Source: Rotaria socialis (Eukaryota; Rotifera; Eurotatoria; Philodinida; Philodinidae). Taken from it: a stretch of 64,000 nt of DNA. Numbering within the stretch: the first letter of the stretch is position 1; each line of letters opens with the position of its first letter. The stretch spans positions 39,141 through 103,140 of the forward strand of contig CAJNYU010003363.1 of the NCBI GenBank assembly GCA_905331475.1, written 5' to 3'. The notes under the pieces are model-generated. The model searched no databases and was not told the origin of the DNA. It saw nothing but the letters and a program-made list of their open reading frames with translations. The position numbers and the translations under genes were made by a program. Shown here in pieces: positions 42,801 through 54,326 of the stretch.

Positions 42801-44881
42801 AGTTGTTGTGGTTATTTCATGAGTCTGTTGTTGCCCGTCTGATGAACTGTGTATTTCTTGTTTTGGTTCTTCAGCTACCAAGTTTATTTGTTGCTCGTCT
42901 GTAACATCAGGCTGTACTTCTACTTTTAGCTCTTCAGCAGTCGATGTTTCTACTTGATCGCCTGTCATTGCAGCTATTGTTTCTGCACTCTTCTCATCTA
43001 CTGTTGCATAAGAGCTTTGATCTGTAGTTACAGGTTTAGTTTGTTTCATTGTCAAAGATTTTGTTACTTCGGTTTCTTCTTCAATCACTGGTGAAAGTTC
43101 CTGTTCATTGGATAGTAAACTCTCGATATCTTTCTTTTCTTCTTTATTTATAAATGAAGTTTCATGTTCTTTGTTTTCTAGAGCAGTTCCTAACTTCGAT
43201 TGAGATTCATATTGTTGTTCAATGGTTGATTTTAATGTTTCTTGTTCAACTAAGGTTTGTACTGGAAATTCATTAGACGAAAGAGTTCGCTGCTCTTCTG
43301 TTTCTTCTGTAGTAGTAACTGTCGGGATTTGAATATCAGAAAATAAACTAATGTTTTTATTAATATCCGACGTAAAAGTGGCAACGTTTTCATATGAATC
43401 TCCACGAATAAGATGAGCCGGTTTTGTTTGCTCTGTATTACTAGTTTCCATGGTTACAGTCATTGATTGTTGTGATAATTCAGGTTGAATTGCTTTTGTT
43501 GGCAGGACGGGCGAACTGTCCGAAGAAAGTTGATAGTCGAGTACACTTTTTCCTGGACTCATGCTACTGAAAGTAGAACTCAATGGTGATACACTAGCGA
43601 GAACTTCTGAAATTTGATTGATTAATGAATCGTATTTATCTATAGTATTTTCAAGAATTCGAATAGGTTCTGAAGAATATCCTGATAATTGCTCCATACG
43701 TAAACGTTCCGGTTCAATTTTCAGTTCTTCACGAGTAGCATAAGATGACATCGGTGAACTCAAAACTGGTGATGGTTTTTCCAGTTTCGATGGTCGCATA
43801 TCTTCATCATGTTGAAATAAAAGTGTTTCAGGGCGATCAAATTGTTTTTCTATTGTTGAAGTTGGTCGAATAGTAGGTTCACTAATACTACTTTGATTAA
43901 TATTGTAAGTAGATAATGATGAAGATGATCGCAATGGAGCTGAAGGTTTGAATGTTGATTCGGTCGATGATGACGATAATGATGTTGTATGAGTATTTGA
44001 TGGTGGATACGATTGAAATGAATACGCAGGCAACGGTTTGTATATACTGTTGTAGGATGTTTCATATCGAGAAACACTCGGTAATGTCGATAGTCGTGGT
44101 TGAGAACGAGATGTAAATGTTGTATAAGATCGTTGACTATCGACACTTGGAGTTGGTGTAGTCGTAAGCGTCGATGGTGAACTACGTATTAGTGTTGAAT
44201 AACTAGATGTAAATGTTTGTGATTGAGGTGAGGAATATTGTGTAGTTGAAAGTGGTTCGTATGGTGTCGATCGGTCTGAAGTAGCACTTGAAGAGTAAGT
44301 AGAGCTTCGACTTGACGAAGGTGGGATAAGTTTTTCTGCTGGACTTGAAGAGTAAGGAGAGCTTCGACTAGACGAAGGTGGGATAAGTTTTTCTGCTGGA
44401 CTTGATGTCTGAATATTATTAATATTGGTAAAACGAGTTTCGCTCGTTTTAATTGACTGTTTTGAAGATAATGGGGGACTTGTTGGTTTGAGTGGAATTG
44501 GTGCAGCATTAGCAAATACAGCAGTACTTATACGATTTACATGTCTAGTTGGAATCGGTTTAGAAGCAATGGCAGATAAATATGCATCGGTATAGTCAGA
44601 ACTTGGTGGTGTAATAGCTTTAGCACGTTGCTTTCCTCGCATTTCACCAGTACCAAAAAAAGTGACTGTTTTTTCTTTTCGATTATTAGCATCACTTCCG
44701 TTCCATTGATAAGCACCAGAACGATCATTAACAGGCACCCATTGAACATTTAAACTAATCATGGCTGGACGGCGTCGGGCGCCACCGTATACCTGATCGA
44801 ACAGTGTTGGCTCTTTTACCATCGACGATGAAATCTGTGATGAAGCAAGTGATGCTATGGGTAACATATCGCTAGTATGAC
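33853..44881 (-). CDS. Giant acidic Ser/Thr/Glu-rich tail, eleven exons (3,273 aa)
   Basis: Exons: 38808-44881 (6,074 nt), 38481-38732, 37821-38423, 37467-37766, 37183-37416, 36970-37131, 36647-36913, 36032-36595, 35922-35969, 34966-35859, 33853-34441. All internal junctions are phase 0; the outer ends are phase 1, so this is an interior of a larger product. The N-terminal part is Ser/Pro-rich with an SSPAEKLIPPSSSRSS duplication. The middle has about a dozen acidic ~40-residue repeats. Later exons repeat a motif like HPxxTITxxIQSV. There is no enzyme domain, signal peptide or membrane segment. KHVTW (39709-39723) fits a PP1-docking motif. Upstream it can join the linker exon at 45974 or rod exon at 47306, and downstream the LTD. 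The composition resembles neurofilament or nestin tails. Function is unknown; a filament spacer arm is my inference. The last frame could instead stop at 33845 (GRK-stop). Confidence 0.8.
40690..42350 (-). repeat. Coding repeat array, acidic ~40-residue unit
   Basis: Within the 6-kb exon a unit of about 38-45 residues recurs roughly twelve times in diverged form: EEETKVES, then a V-E-P-E-P-V-S-T-E-Q segment, then DEAKIVSTEEQ and SPVTD-Q-K. At the DNA level the unit is about 115-135 bp. The array also produces long antisense open frames on the plus strand that are not genes. Confidence 0.75.
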
Positions 44882-45226
44882 CTGTAAATTGAATACAAAA
44901 AAAAGACAATGAACTATTGCTTTTGTTGATGTTATTTTTCCTTTTTATCTTGCAAAATCTCATGCATTGTATCAGCAGGCAATCAATCAATCAATCAATC
45001 AGTCATTCCGTCATGCTTTGTGTATAATGCAGCAGCTGAACTACGTGTATTAAGAAAGAAGAAAAAAGAAAAAAGAGAAGACAGAGCTATAACTAAATGC
45101 AAGAATAATATAGATGAGCAAAACTGTACTAGAAGCAATCAAAGAAATCTAATATAGAGATTAAAAAGAATATATCACTGAGCGACAACATCAAAAGTCT
45201 GTTCAATAGATATTTTTTCTCGGATA

Positions 45227-46060
45227 TTATGCATCGAGTGCTTTGAGTCGTAAAGCCAACGCGCCTTCAGCTTCGAGTGTAAACCAATCATCAGATAAAT
45301 TTGCATCATCTATATTATAGTTCGCCAATGGAACTAATGCTTGACCCATGTAAACTTTCTCAGTAGAAAAAAGTGATCTATCATTTTTAACTGCAATATC
45401 TAATGTTTTCAATTTAGCTTCTTCGTATGTTATATCATATTCGAAGGTTTCATCGAATACAGGTGCTAATGTATCTTTGATGATCTTTGTACGACGCTTG
45501 GTTTTTTTGCGTTTGTCAGGTAGAAGTAATAAGCGTACATATGGATCAGAAAGGCTATTCTTATCCGTATTGATTAAATCACGTGCTTCATATACACGTA
45601 CAATAAGTTTGCCACGTGCTCGATCATAACGAAAACCACAACGAATTTTACCATAACCGTCATCTTTTCGTTGTGCTTGTAAACGATCACGCCGTTCGTT
45701 TTGATCTTCTAATGATGAATCGTCACCTTCGGCACCTGCTCGACCGCCTGAACTTCGATCAATGGATTCACCTTGATCTCGAATTCGTTTGACAACATTG
45801 CTGCTTCGGCTTGTTTCTTCATGAATGGTTGGTGGATAACGATCATTATTGCCACGAATATTATCAGCAGATATTGAAGATGGTGGACTAGAATGACGTT
45901 CATACGACGAATTTGTTGGTATACCTGAAGAGAGAAAGTTTATTTTGATTACAATTAATATTAATTGCATTACCACCATGATCACCGCCAGATGGTGTAT
46001 TTTCACGACCACGGCGACTTCCACTAGTATCTCGTTCAGTGGATGATCGATCTTCTGATT
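45227..46060 (-). CDS. Linker exon plus C2-domain terminal exon
   Basis: Exons 45974-46060 and 45227-45924. The first encodes 29 polar residues and begins in phase 1, so a coding exon must precede it; no in-frame ATG exists. The second ends with a C2 domain (last ~140 residues): KLIVRVYEARDL, SDPYVRLLLLPDKRKKTKRRT, APVFDETFEYDI, then MGQALVPL and DDWFTLEAE, stop TAA. The acidic calcium-loop positions are partly kept (SDP, and K-N-D-R in place of D-x-D in loop 3), so calcium binding is doubtful. Topology and the basic KKTKRR strand resemble synaptotagmin/rabphilin/RIM C2 domains that bind membranes. The upstream partner is unresolved: both the filament rod ending at 47306 and the PDZ exon ending at 61079 have matching phase-1 donors. 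Confidence 0.78.
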   Translation of the reverse strand, partial: NQKIDHPLNEILVEVAVVVKIHHLAVIMVVMQLILIVIKINFLSSGIPTNSSYERHSSPPSSISADNIRGNNDRYPPTIHEETSRSSNVVKRIRDQGESIDRSSGGRAGAEGDDSSLEDQNERRDRLQAQRKDDGYGKIRCGFRYDRARGKLIVRVYEARDLINTDKNSLSDPYVRLLLLPDKRKKTKRRTKIIKDTLAPVFDETFEYDITYEEAKLKTLDIAVKNDRSLFSTEKVYMGQALVPLANYNIDDANLSDDWFTLEAEGALALRLKALDA

Positions 46061-47297
46061 CTATAATTATTATGATATTCTTTTATTCTCATTAAGTCAA
46101 GTATAACGACGAACATCAAATTGATGATGATGACGATGACGACGATGACGACAACGACGACAATTAGTACAACAATAACAACAACAACAGCAGCAGCAGC
46201 AGCGAGAACTATCGATCTCAACTCTTTAGTAATCAATAATATCTTTCGTTCGGTTCTCTGTCGGGAAAAGACCATTTTTTTATTAATTATATATTCCAAC
46301 ATCTTATTTTCTGATTCATTGATTAAATGCAAATTTCTTATTCGAGAGAGAGAAAGAGAGATTACCGAACGAATAATATTCTTCGATAACATTCTTAAGT
46401 TGGATTATATTTTCTTTCAAATACCCATTATTTATTTGTAAACTAGCTAAATACAATATAAAATACGCACAACACGATCACAACACTAAACAAGCAAAAT
46501 AAGGCACGAGGAGAAGCGGTGCAAACATGCAAATCTCTGCTCCTTCAAAAGAAAAATATGATTATAAATAATGGAAAAAAAGAAAATTTTCATTACTCTT
46601 CTTCGCGTTTCTCAAAGAAGATACAAATGTCTCTTCTTTTCTTTTTGTCAGTTTTTTTTTATCGAAAACGAGTTCCTTTAATTTATAAAAATGGAATTTG
46701 TTTCTTGTCATATCTCCTTTTCTACTCGTCCTATTTCAAATATATCGAAAAACCAAGAAAAGGAAATCTAACGAAGGAATAAAAAGGCCAATATACACAT
46801 TGCTAACATAAAAGAAAAAAAAGAAAAGAAACGAAACGAAACGAAACGAAGCAATTGACTAGCAGTAATTATAAACTAAGTTTGTCAATTTCCATCAATT
46901 AAATATTTGATGATTAATACATATTCATGCATAGCCAATGGGACCTAGAAAAACAAATCATACAATCGATGGATTGATGAATGATTACGTTAAGAATTAT
47001 TATTCATGGTTGATTGAAAAAAACTTAAATGAATCCCTTATCTTTAGACCGCAACTTAAATGGCATTTAAACGATTTCTATATGTAATCATTGCTCTTTC
47101 GCGTTACCAAAATTGACATTCGGTTATGATCGATATGAATTTTATTTTTAACATTTTCATTATTTTTAATTGAAGGATTGTGCAAGAGAAAGTACTAAGC
47201 AAGGATAATAAGTTATATGTAAATCTAACATGCATCGTGGGTGTTAACACAACAAGTAACATAACAGGGGTGCAAAGTGTAGATATCATCATCATCA
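46061..47297. other. Spacer / intron between rod 3 and the C2 exons
   Basis: No exon is supported. It contains a trinucleotide-rich block (GAT/GAC/AAC/CAG) at about 46113-46204, which produces a spurious valine-rich open frame on the minus strand, and (GAAAC)n at about 46828-46851. Confidence 0.6.
47141..47146 (-). terminator. Candidate poly(A) signal after rod 3
   Basis: AATAAA on the minus strand about 155 nt beyond the in-frame TGA at 47298. It would allow a short filament isoform that does not splice into the downstream tail exons. Confidence 0.4.
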
Positions 47298-50069
47298 TCA
47301 CTTACCTTGACCTCCACTTGTTGTTCGATAGGAGCGTGAATAAGAGTAAGATGTAGCTCCACCAGTAGCAGCAGTGGCAGCAGCACCGCCACCAGCAGCT
47401 CCGCCGCCACCAACATTTCCACCAGCCGCAGCGAATTCGATACGAGCTTGCTCTTCAACATTTGCAACTATTTGTTTTAAACCTTGTCTGAAAAAATTCA
47501 TTGAAGTATTTTATATAAGATAGATAAGCTTGTTTTTTATCCTACCGGTTTTCTTCTCCTTCGAGTAATTTTCTATAGATTGCAATTTCAGCATCAAGCG
47601 ATGATTTAGTTGTAACAAGCTCATCATAATCACGTCCTAATTCTTCAAGCCGACTTCGGAGCTCTTGAATTTCACGGTCACGTTCATTGGTTGATTGAAT
47701 ACCTTCACGTCGTTCAATTTGAACAAGTTCTTCTAATTCTTGAATTCGATTTTCTAATTCACCATTCTAAATAGAAGTCAAATCGATAAATAGCTAGTTT
47801 GTTGTCTTATATATATATATATTAAATCTTTACTCGTTGTCTCATGGCTGAAATATCTTTTCTTGAATCCGTAACCAATGTTCGTAATTTCTTCATTTCT
47901 TCTCGCTCACGAATACTATCTGGTGCTTCGATAGCACGACGAGATTGAATTTCTTGTACCTAAAAACCAAACAAATGTCATCATCATATCCAAAACAAAA
48001 TCTTTGACAAACTATCTTACGGCTTGTGTAACTTTTAAACGATACCATGATTCCAGTTCACCACGTTGTTGATTATTAAGTTGTTCGTATTCCTCACGAA
48101 TATCTCGTATAGCACTTGATAATTCATGTTTAAAAAAATTTGCTGGGTCTAATGCTGTACCAACTAAATTAGCTTGTTTTAATTCTTCTATTTCTTGTGC
48201 ATGAATTTGTTTTAAGAAATTAATTTCTTCTTCAAGACTTTGTTTTTCATTTTCAAGTTGTACACGTGCAATCGTTTCATGATCTAAATCTTGTGTCACA
48301 CGTTGAATATCTAAGATGAGCTTTTGAGATTCTGCACGATAACGTTTTTGCTCATCTTCCAAATCAGCTGAAAGAGAATATTTTCTCCGTAGAAAATAGA
48401 AGAAAGAAGAAAAAAACAAAAGTTACCTAAACGACGTCGAAACAGATTAAGATCAGCTTCGTTGTCGGCTAATTGTTTTTGTAAAACGTCGATTTTTTGT
48501 CGATCGGAGTCTCTTCCAGCTAATAATGTTTCATATCTATGAAAAAGAAAAGTAAAAAGGATTATTTTAATACGATCAACAAATGCGGATTCAAACAAAT
48601 ACTTGTCTTTAAATTTTAATGTTTCTTCTTCAGCACGCTTAGCTCGAAGTTCAGCTGCTGCACGATCTTTTGCTGTTTCATCAATAATACGACGAGCTTC
48701 ACGTACTTCAACTTCATACATTTCTTTGACTTTGCCTGTTTGCGTACCCCATTTTCCACTGAAAAAAAACACATCAGGTTTTCTTTTGCAATCACGAAAA
48801 CAAAAATCATTGAAAACTTACCGTAGATGTTCAAGTTCTAATTGAAGCTTTTTATTTTGTGCTTCCAAATATCGTACACGTTCAATGTATGAAGCAAAAC
48901 GATCATTGAGATGAGTTAATTCTCGTTTTTCGCGTTCACGGTTTTCTCTTTAAAAGCAAAAATTGAAAATAATTCATTCATTCATTCATTCATTCAAACA
49001 TACGCTCATGAGGATAGAATAAAGTATTATTGTTTTTTTTTCATTAGAAAATCACCTTTGTGATCTCATGAGGAGAAAGTGTAAACTGCCATTCTAATTC
49101 TTATATTCTTTTATCATCCCATGAGCCAGTATCGTGTCATGTCGTTTTAAATGCGCATATAAATATATATATATATATATCGCAATAAACATACTCTTGC
49201 CATTTATGTTCTTTGAAGGATGTTACTAATGCTATTCGAAATATGAAAGATAACATTTGTTGATAGATACCAGCCGTGAGAATCTTTAGAGGAAGCGTAA
49301 TTAAAATAGCTAACTGTTCTACGAATTTTGAACTCTTTTTACTTATGTTGTAAAAGTTTACTTTTCACAATATCATTGTCCTGGTCTTGAAACGAAAACT
49401 TCCTCGCCTTTGTCGGTTATTGACCCTTGTCATAAATAAATACAGTTAGTAGTCTAACAACATTTCGGACACATACATATCAATGTCGGCAACATCATAC
49501 ACTATCCTAACAGATGGTGTCATGCACAGTTGGACTTTCTTTTCATACTATCCAGCATCAAATTACACACTCATGAGAAGAAGGCGGATAACATTACTAT
49601 TATTATTACTACTAGTACTAGTACCGATATGTGATGCACACTATTCAGTAATCAAGCAATCTGATCAGAGAACAAACACACTCTCTCTGATAGACACACA
49701 TAACTGTGATTAATCGGTTGGTTTATATAATGCAATGATAGATGTTGAACAGTGGCAGAAGAAAAATATTTTGCTTCTTTTTTTCAAAACTTACTGAATT
49801 GCAACAACAGCAGCTGATTTGCCACCTGGCTTGAGTGGAACACCACCAGAACCGATTCCATACGAATAGAAACGCTCCATAACAATATTGCTTGATGCAG
49901 GTGCTACTCGATTTGTAATATTTGTTGAACGCGGAGCAATTTGTGATCGATAATGCGTCGTTTCTTCTTCTTCAGTTCGAGTATGGTGAGTTGATGATGA
50001 TGAAGAAGGATCACGACGTTGATCTCGTTCGTCACGATCCGAATCTCGATAATTACCACGATTATCCAT
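47298..50069 (-). CDS. Intermediate filament protein 3: L-type rod, possible start of a giant filament protein
   Basis: Exons: 49795-50069, 48822-48947, 48603-48758, 48427-48536, 48021-48367, 47834-47959, 47546-47766, 47306-47487. A polar head (about 97 aa) is followed by a coiled-coil rod of about 356 residues. It opens with the helix-initiation motif [19 protein letters not shown] and closes with the helix-termination motif [13 protein letters not shown]. Rod length is lamin-like, with the longer coil 1B that vertebrate cytoplasmic filaments lack. A Gly/Ala/Ser tail follows. The last exon ends G-GTAAGTGA: read through, it gives GK and a TGA stop at 47298 (516 aa); spliced, it leaves phase 1, matching the exons at 46060 and 44881. 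The first intron is 847 nt; a further 5' UTR intron is likely (CTCATTATAG before the ATG). Confidence 0.92.
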
Positions 50070-53000
50070 TGATCTAATAACCAGTGGTGAAACTATAATG
50101 AGAAACAATAATAATATTATAAGAAAATGAAATTCTATCTTCTATATTTTTGTGAATAAGTAAATAAATAAATAATAAAGAATTTCCACTTGCCTTTCCC
50201 TTATTAAAAAGTAATAATAGAAAAAAATGTGTCAATGATAAGTTTTTTTTAGACGGAAGAGCGTGTGTACTCCGATCTAGAGAGAAAATTTATATTCGAT
50301 GGCATTGCAGCGGTTTTTCTTTTTTTGTAGTTTCCTATGGGAAAACTATAATTTTTTTTTGTTTCAGACCACAATAGCTACTTCTATTCGCCGAACGAGA
50401 TCATATACATGAATCAAGAAAAATAAAAAACAATTCTTGCCTGGCTCGCCTCTTTTTTCTCTCTGACAGCGTTACCAAAACGAGAAGCAACAAATATTTT
50501 CTTCGTCGTCTTGTTCTCTCCTTCTTAGCTTGTGCTACTTGTTACTGTGAACACAATATGCAATGCCTATCTCCTGCGGCAAACACAGTGGCAAAAAGTG
50601 GCATTTCCATCTTCTCTTCTCTGTGCTTCTCTTTGGAAGAAGAGAAAGAAACTGGTTCAAACTTTCTCTTATTCCCTCTGATAATAAAAAAAAAACTAAA
50701 AAGAAAAGAAAACATTTTTTTTTCATTACTCGTTTTCTCTCTTCATAATAGTGAGAGTTGAAGAGAGATGTGGTAATTTCATCTTCGATGCATCCTCTCT
50801 CTCTCTCTCTTTGCTTCTATCTTTCGATTGCGTGATGATGTACTACACTGCGTAAAGATCAGTTGTATGTCTATTTGTATGATGTGCACTAGTCGTCATC
50901 ATCATCATTCAATAACAAATAAAACCAAATTTTATGCAACGATCTGCAATAATAAAATTATTCCTAAATGAATGTGTAGGCGTGTGTATGTGAGCGGAAA
51001 GCAATGAACGGATTATTTTAATATTCAGCCTGAGTAGAATAGAAGAAGAAGAAGAAGAAGAAGAAAGAAATGAAAGTCGGGTGAGGCCAGGGACTGATGG
51101 AGTCTATGTGCGGTTAGTTAGAGCAAAACCAATTGAATTTCGAATGCTAAAAAGGACATTATAAATTAAAAGAATAGATACTATACAGAGACGTGTATAT
51201 GAATAAATAATCCAAATGTCTGTTACTTTTATTAGCAAGCAATTACATATTGTATTCAATGATTTTTCTTTTGTCTCTATTAATATTACCGATTTGAAAC
51301 GTTTTCAGTTTTATTTGATGAGGAAATAAAACGGACTTTGTACTTACGGCATTTCTAATCACAATAAAATAACCTCCTATAGGCCTCGATTGGCCATAAA
51401 AGATGATAATGATAGATGTTTTACATATACTTATACAATTATAGATAATAGGAAATCAGTAATTCTTCTAAAAATTATCTAGAAAAATTATAGGAAACAC
51501 CTGCTCAGCAATGTCAAATTTCTCATTGAGATATCTCTAATTACTTATTTAAATCAGACTCTATGTCAATATTTGTGCTTATTTATAGCATGCAATGAGA
51601 CCATTCGCAGAAGAAGAAAAAAACTCTATCTTAAATATAAATATGATATAGAGTACTATTTCCCAAGTGAAGATATTCAAATTAAAGGATGACCTTGCAT
51701 TAAAAAAAACATCAAAGACACATTTCTATTGAAGAAATTCATCAACCGAATAAATTAATGCTACTATTTATTATTCTAGTTTTGTTAGATGCACTAAAAT
51801 AAATCACTTAGCAATATGAAATATTGAGAAAAATTATTGATTTGCATGCATGCATGCATGCATACATATATTAGTTTTCCAAAATCAATATTCTCGAAAT
51901 AGTAGACATATCGTATGAGTTTTGGGATGTTTTCTTCTATAAACATATATTTAGATTGCTTATAAGAATCTTATCATCGTCTATTAGAATGACATACCGT
52001 TGGGGGATACGTGTGATCAGTATACGCAAACAACAATCGATCTTCGTCAACAACGGAAAAATCGCATCCTATGTGCTTGTTTACTACCGTTAGGCAAGAA
52101 GTTTTTTAATATATGGACTATTATTCTACTAGCACATAGTAAGCCTAACAGGAGGAAAAACAAGAAAAGAAGTTTGTCTCCCTACTTTTCTCAAATAGTA
52201 TTGATTAACGTGTCTAAGAGAAAAAAAAAGGAGGCTCTTGTTGCTGTCTGCTATTACTATCATCTTTGCTTTTCTATTCTTCTTCTTCGTCTTCTTTTCT
52301 TTGGTCTACAACGTACATATCTTATTTGTTCTATCTAGAACGACGAATAAAAATGCTTATTTGTCTTCAACTAGAAAAACGTCATTTATTATTGTGACTC
52401 ATTGTCACCTACAACTCATCCATATAGAAAAAAAACAGCATCTACTATAGCATTTTTGTCTGGTGAGAAAAATTACACATCATTTACACAACGAACCACA
52501 ATAATGATTGGAAAATTCTTCTTATTTACGACCTTTTAATCTGTTCTAATTGTATTTGCAAAACGGGTCTAGTATGAAAATAATAGTAAAGAAAAAATAG
52601 AAATTCTCAGTTCTTTCCTCTCTATTGACGCTGAGCAAACCATTCAATAACAATAGCCTCATCAGAATCAATATTTCGGAATACGATGTCACTTCCTGAT
52701 TGATAGAAATGAGAAAAAGTATGTCTATGCACTTGATGCATCTTTGTCAAGAGTCAAGTATGAAACAAAATAAGATAAAATTAACAATCGGAAGAGTTGA
52801 TAATAAGCACGTACTCTTATCTAATGAAATCTCTCAATGTTAAATGGACATTCCTTAACATGAATAAATAAAAAGAAAACACATAGTTCTATTTGGCAAT
52901 CAATAACTATAGATTTTTTGTTTTTTGAAAGGACTCTTCCTTTCAATAAGGATGAATGGTTTCTTTATTGGATGATAAATATTCAGAGAGTTTTTCTTCT

Positions 53001-54326
53001 TCTTTCTATCCACTTAATTAGATCTGTTATTTAACCTTGATCTCATGCATATCTTCAGAAGAAAATCAATTTTCAGGAAAAAAAACTGATACATTTCAGT
53101 ATTTTTCAGTAGATAGAACGTAAAAAATATAATTGCAAATTGATGTTAACTAATAATTTCAATAGTGATTTTTCTTTCAGGAAATAAAAGCTATATCCGG
53201 AATGAAGTTTTTATTCTTTGGCGAGAATATTTTTTGCATATAGACTTTTAAGGCTACGAATAGAACGAACAGGGAAATACACTTTGGCATGTTCTTTGAA
53301 CTTTTAGATAATCATTATTACAAAAAGAAACTTAGTTTTGTGTTCAACTGAAAAAAAAATAGTTTGATTACACATCAATTATGCCAGTGGGTTTTCTTTC
53401 TCTATAAATAGAATCTTCGAAAATATTCTTTTACAGTATATCAAGAAAAGTAACGATTAACAAACTCATATATTTATGAGTAGTGTCGTTCATAAAATTT
53501 AACGACATTGGTCGTAAAAGTTTTGAATGCCCTCAATTTATACATCTCATAAAACTAATAAAAAGCTACTGTATTTCGAATACCAAAAGACTTTATCAGT
53601 TGAGAAAAAGAATAGAATTCTTTTCTCTAATAAAACAAAATACAATAAAACCTTGAATCATTAACGAGACTATCCTATAATAAATAAAAATATGCATTAC
53701 TCAATTTATTTCATGAGTATTCTCAAAAGCATTCTGACTATTGATCAATACTTCTACGAAATTCATCATAAAGATATCTATCATTATTCTTTGTTTTCCC
53801 GATGATGTATTTGTTTATGATTTAAAGAAAATTAAGACTTTATCTTTTAAAAGTAATCAATCTCGATATGAAAAGAAAAATGATCTCGAGCTATCTGATA
53901 TCTATCAACAATCGAAATTCTTGGATTAACTATATGAAATAAAATTCTTTGTAAATTATTATTTCTCTATATAATCTTTCAATAGTTTCCCACAAACTCC
54001 TCCATGTTCGTTTTCATCTATCACCATTTTATATAAATTTGCAATGCAGTAGCAAATTAAAATCCATCACCCAAAGCCAATGAATGTGCAAAGCAAAAAC
54101 GTGAAGTTTTTTTCTCCTCTTTCAAAACATATACATTTATATTGCTAAAAGAATGACCTTAACACCAAAAACAAAATCGTTTCTTACACAACAACAAAAA
54201 ACTGCTCTAGCTGGCCTTACTAAACACAAGACAGAGAGAAAGAGACATAAACTTAGAGGTTAAAAATGATGAGAATAAGAAGTGTTCTTTTTTGTTTTGA
54301 TTTGAGATTTCTTCTAAACGATATTT
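50070..54326. other. Intergenic region between filament genes 2 and 3
   Basis: About 4.2 kb with no supportable gene. The part next to 50.1 kb should hold the promoter and 5' UTR of filament gene 3. Repeats include (AGA)n at about 51041-51064, a (TGCA)5 run at 51843-51862 that could adopt Z-DNA, and CT runs near 50800. Plus-strand frames such as 52000-52338 have no family likeness. Confidence 0.5.
50251..50279. other. Sequencing-adapter-like string
   Basis: AGACGGAAGAGCGTGTGTA matches the start of the common Illumina adapter (AGATCGGAAGAGCGTCGTGT) apart from two single-base deletions. It is followed at once by CTCCGATCTAG, which resembles the other adapter end (CTTCCGATCT). This points to library or read contamination that survived assembly. 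Confidence 0.6.

Noticed and set aside
46036..46392. 118-codon minus-strand frame with a valine/isoleucine run
   Set aside because: The run is a translation of the GAT/GAC/AAC/CAG trinucleotide block; it overlaps the linker exon in the wrong frame.
52000..52338. 112-codon plus-strand frame between filament genes
   Set aside because: Lys/Arg/Leu-rich low-complexity translation, no domain, no supporting splice or promoter context.
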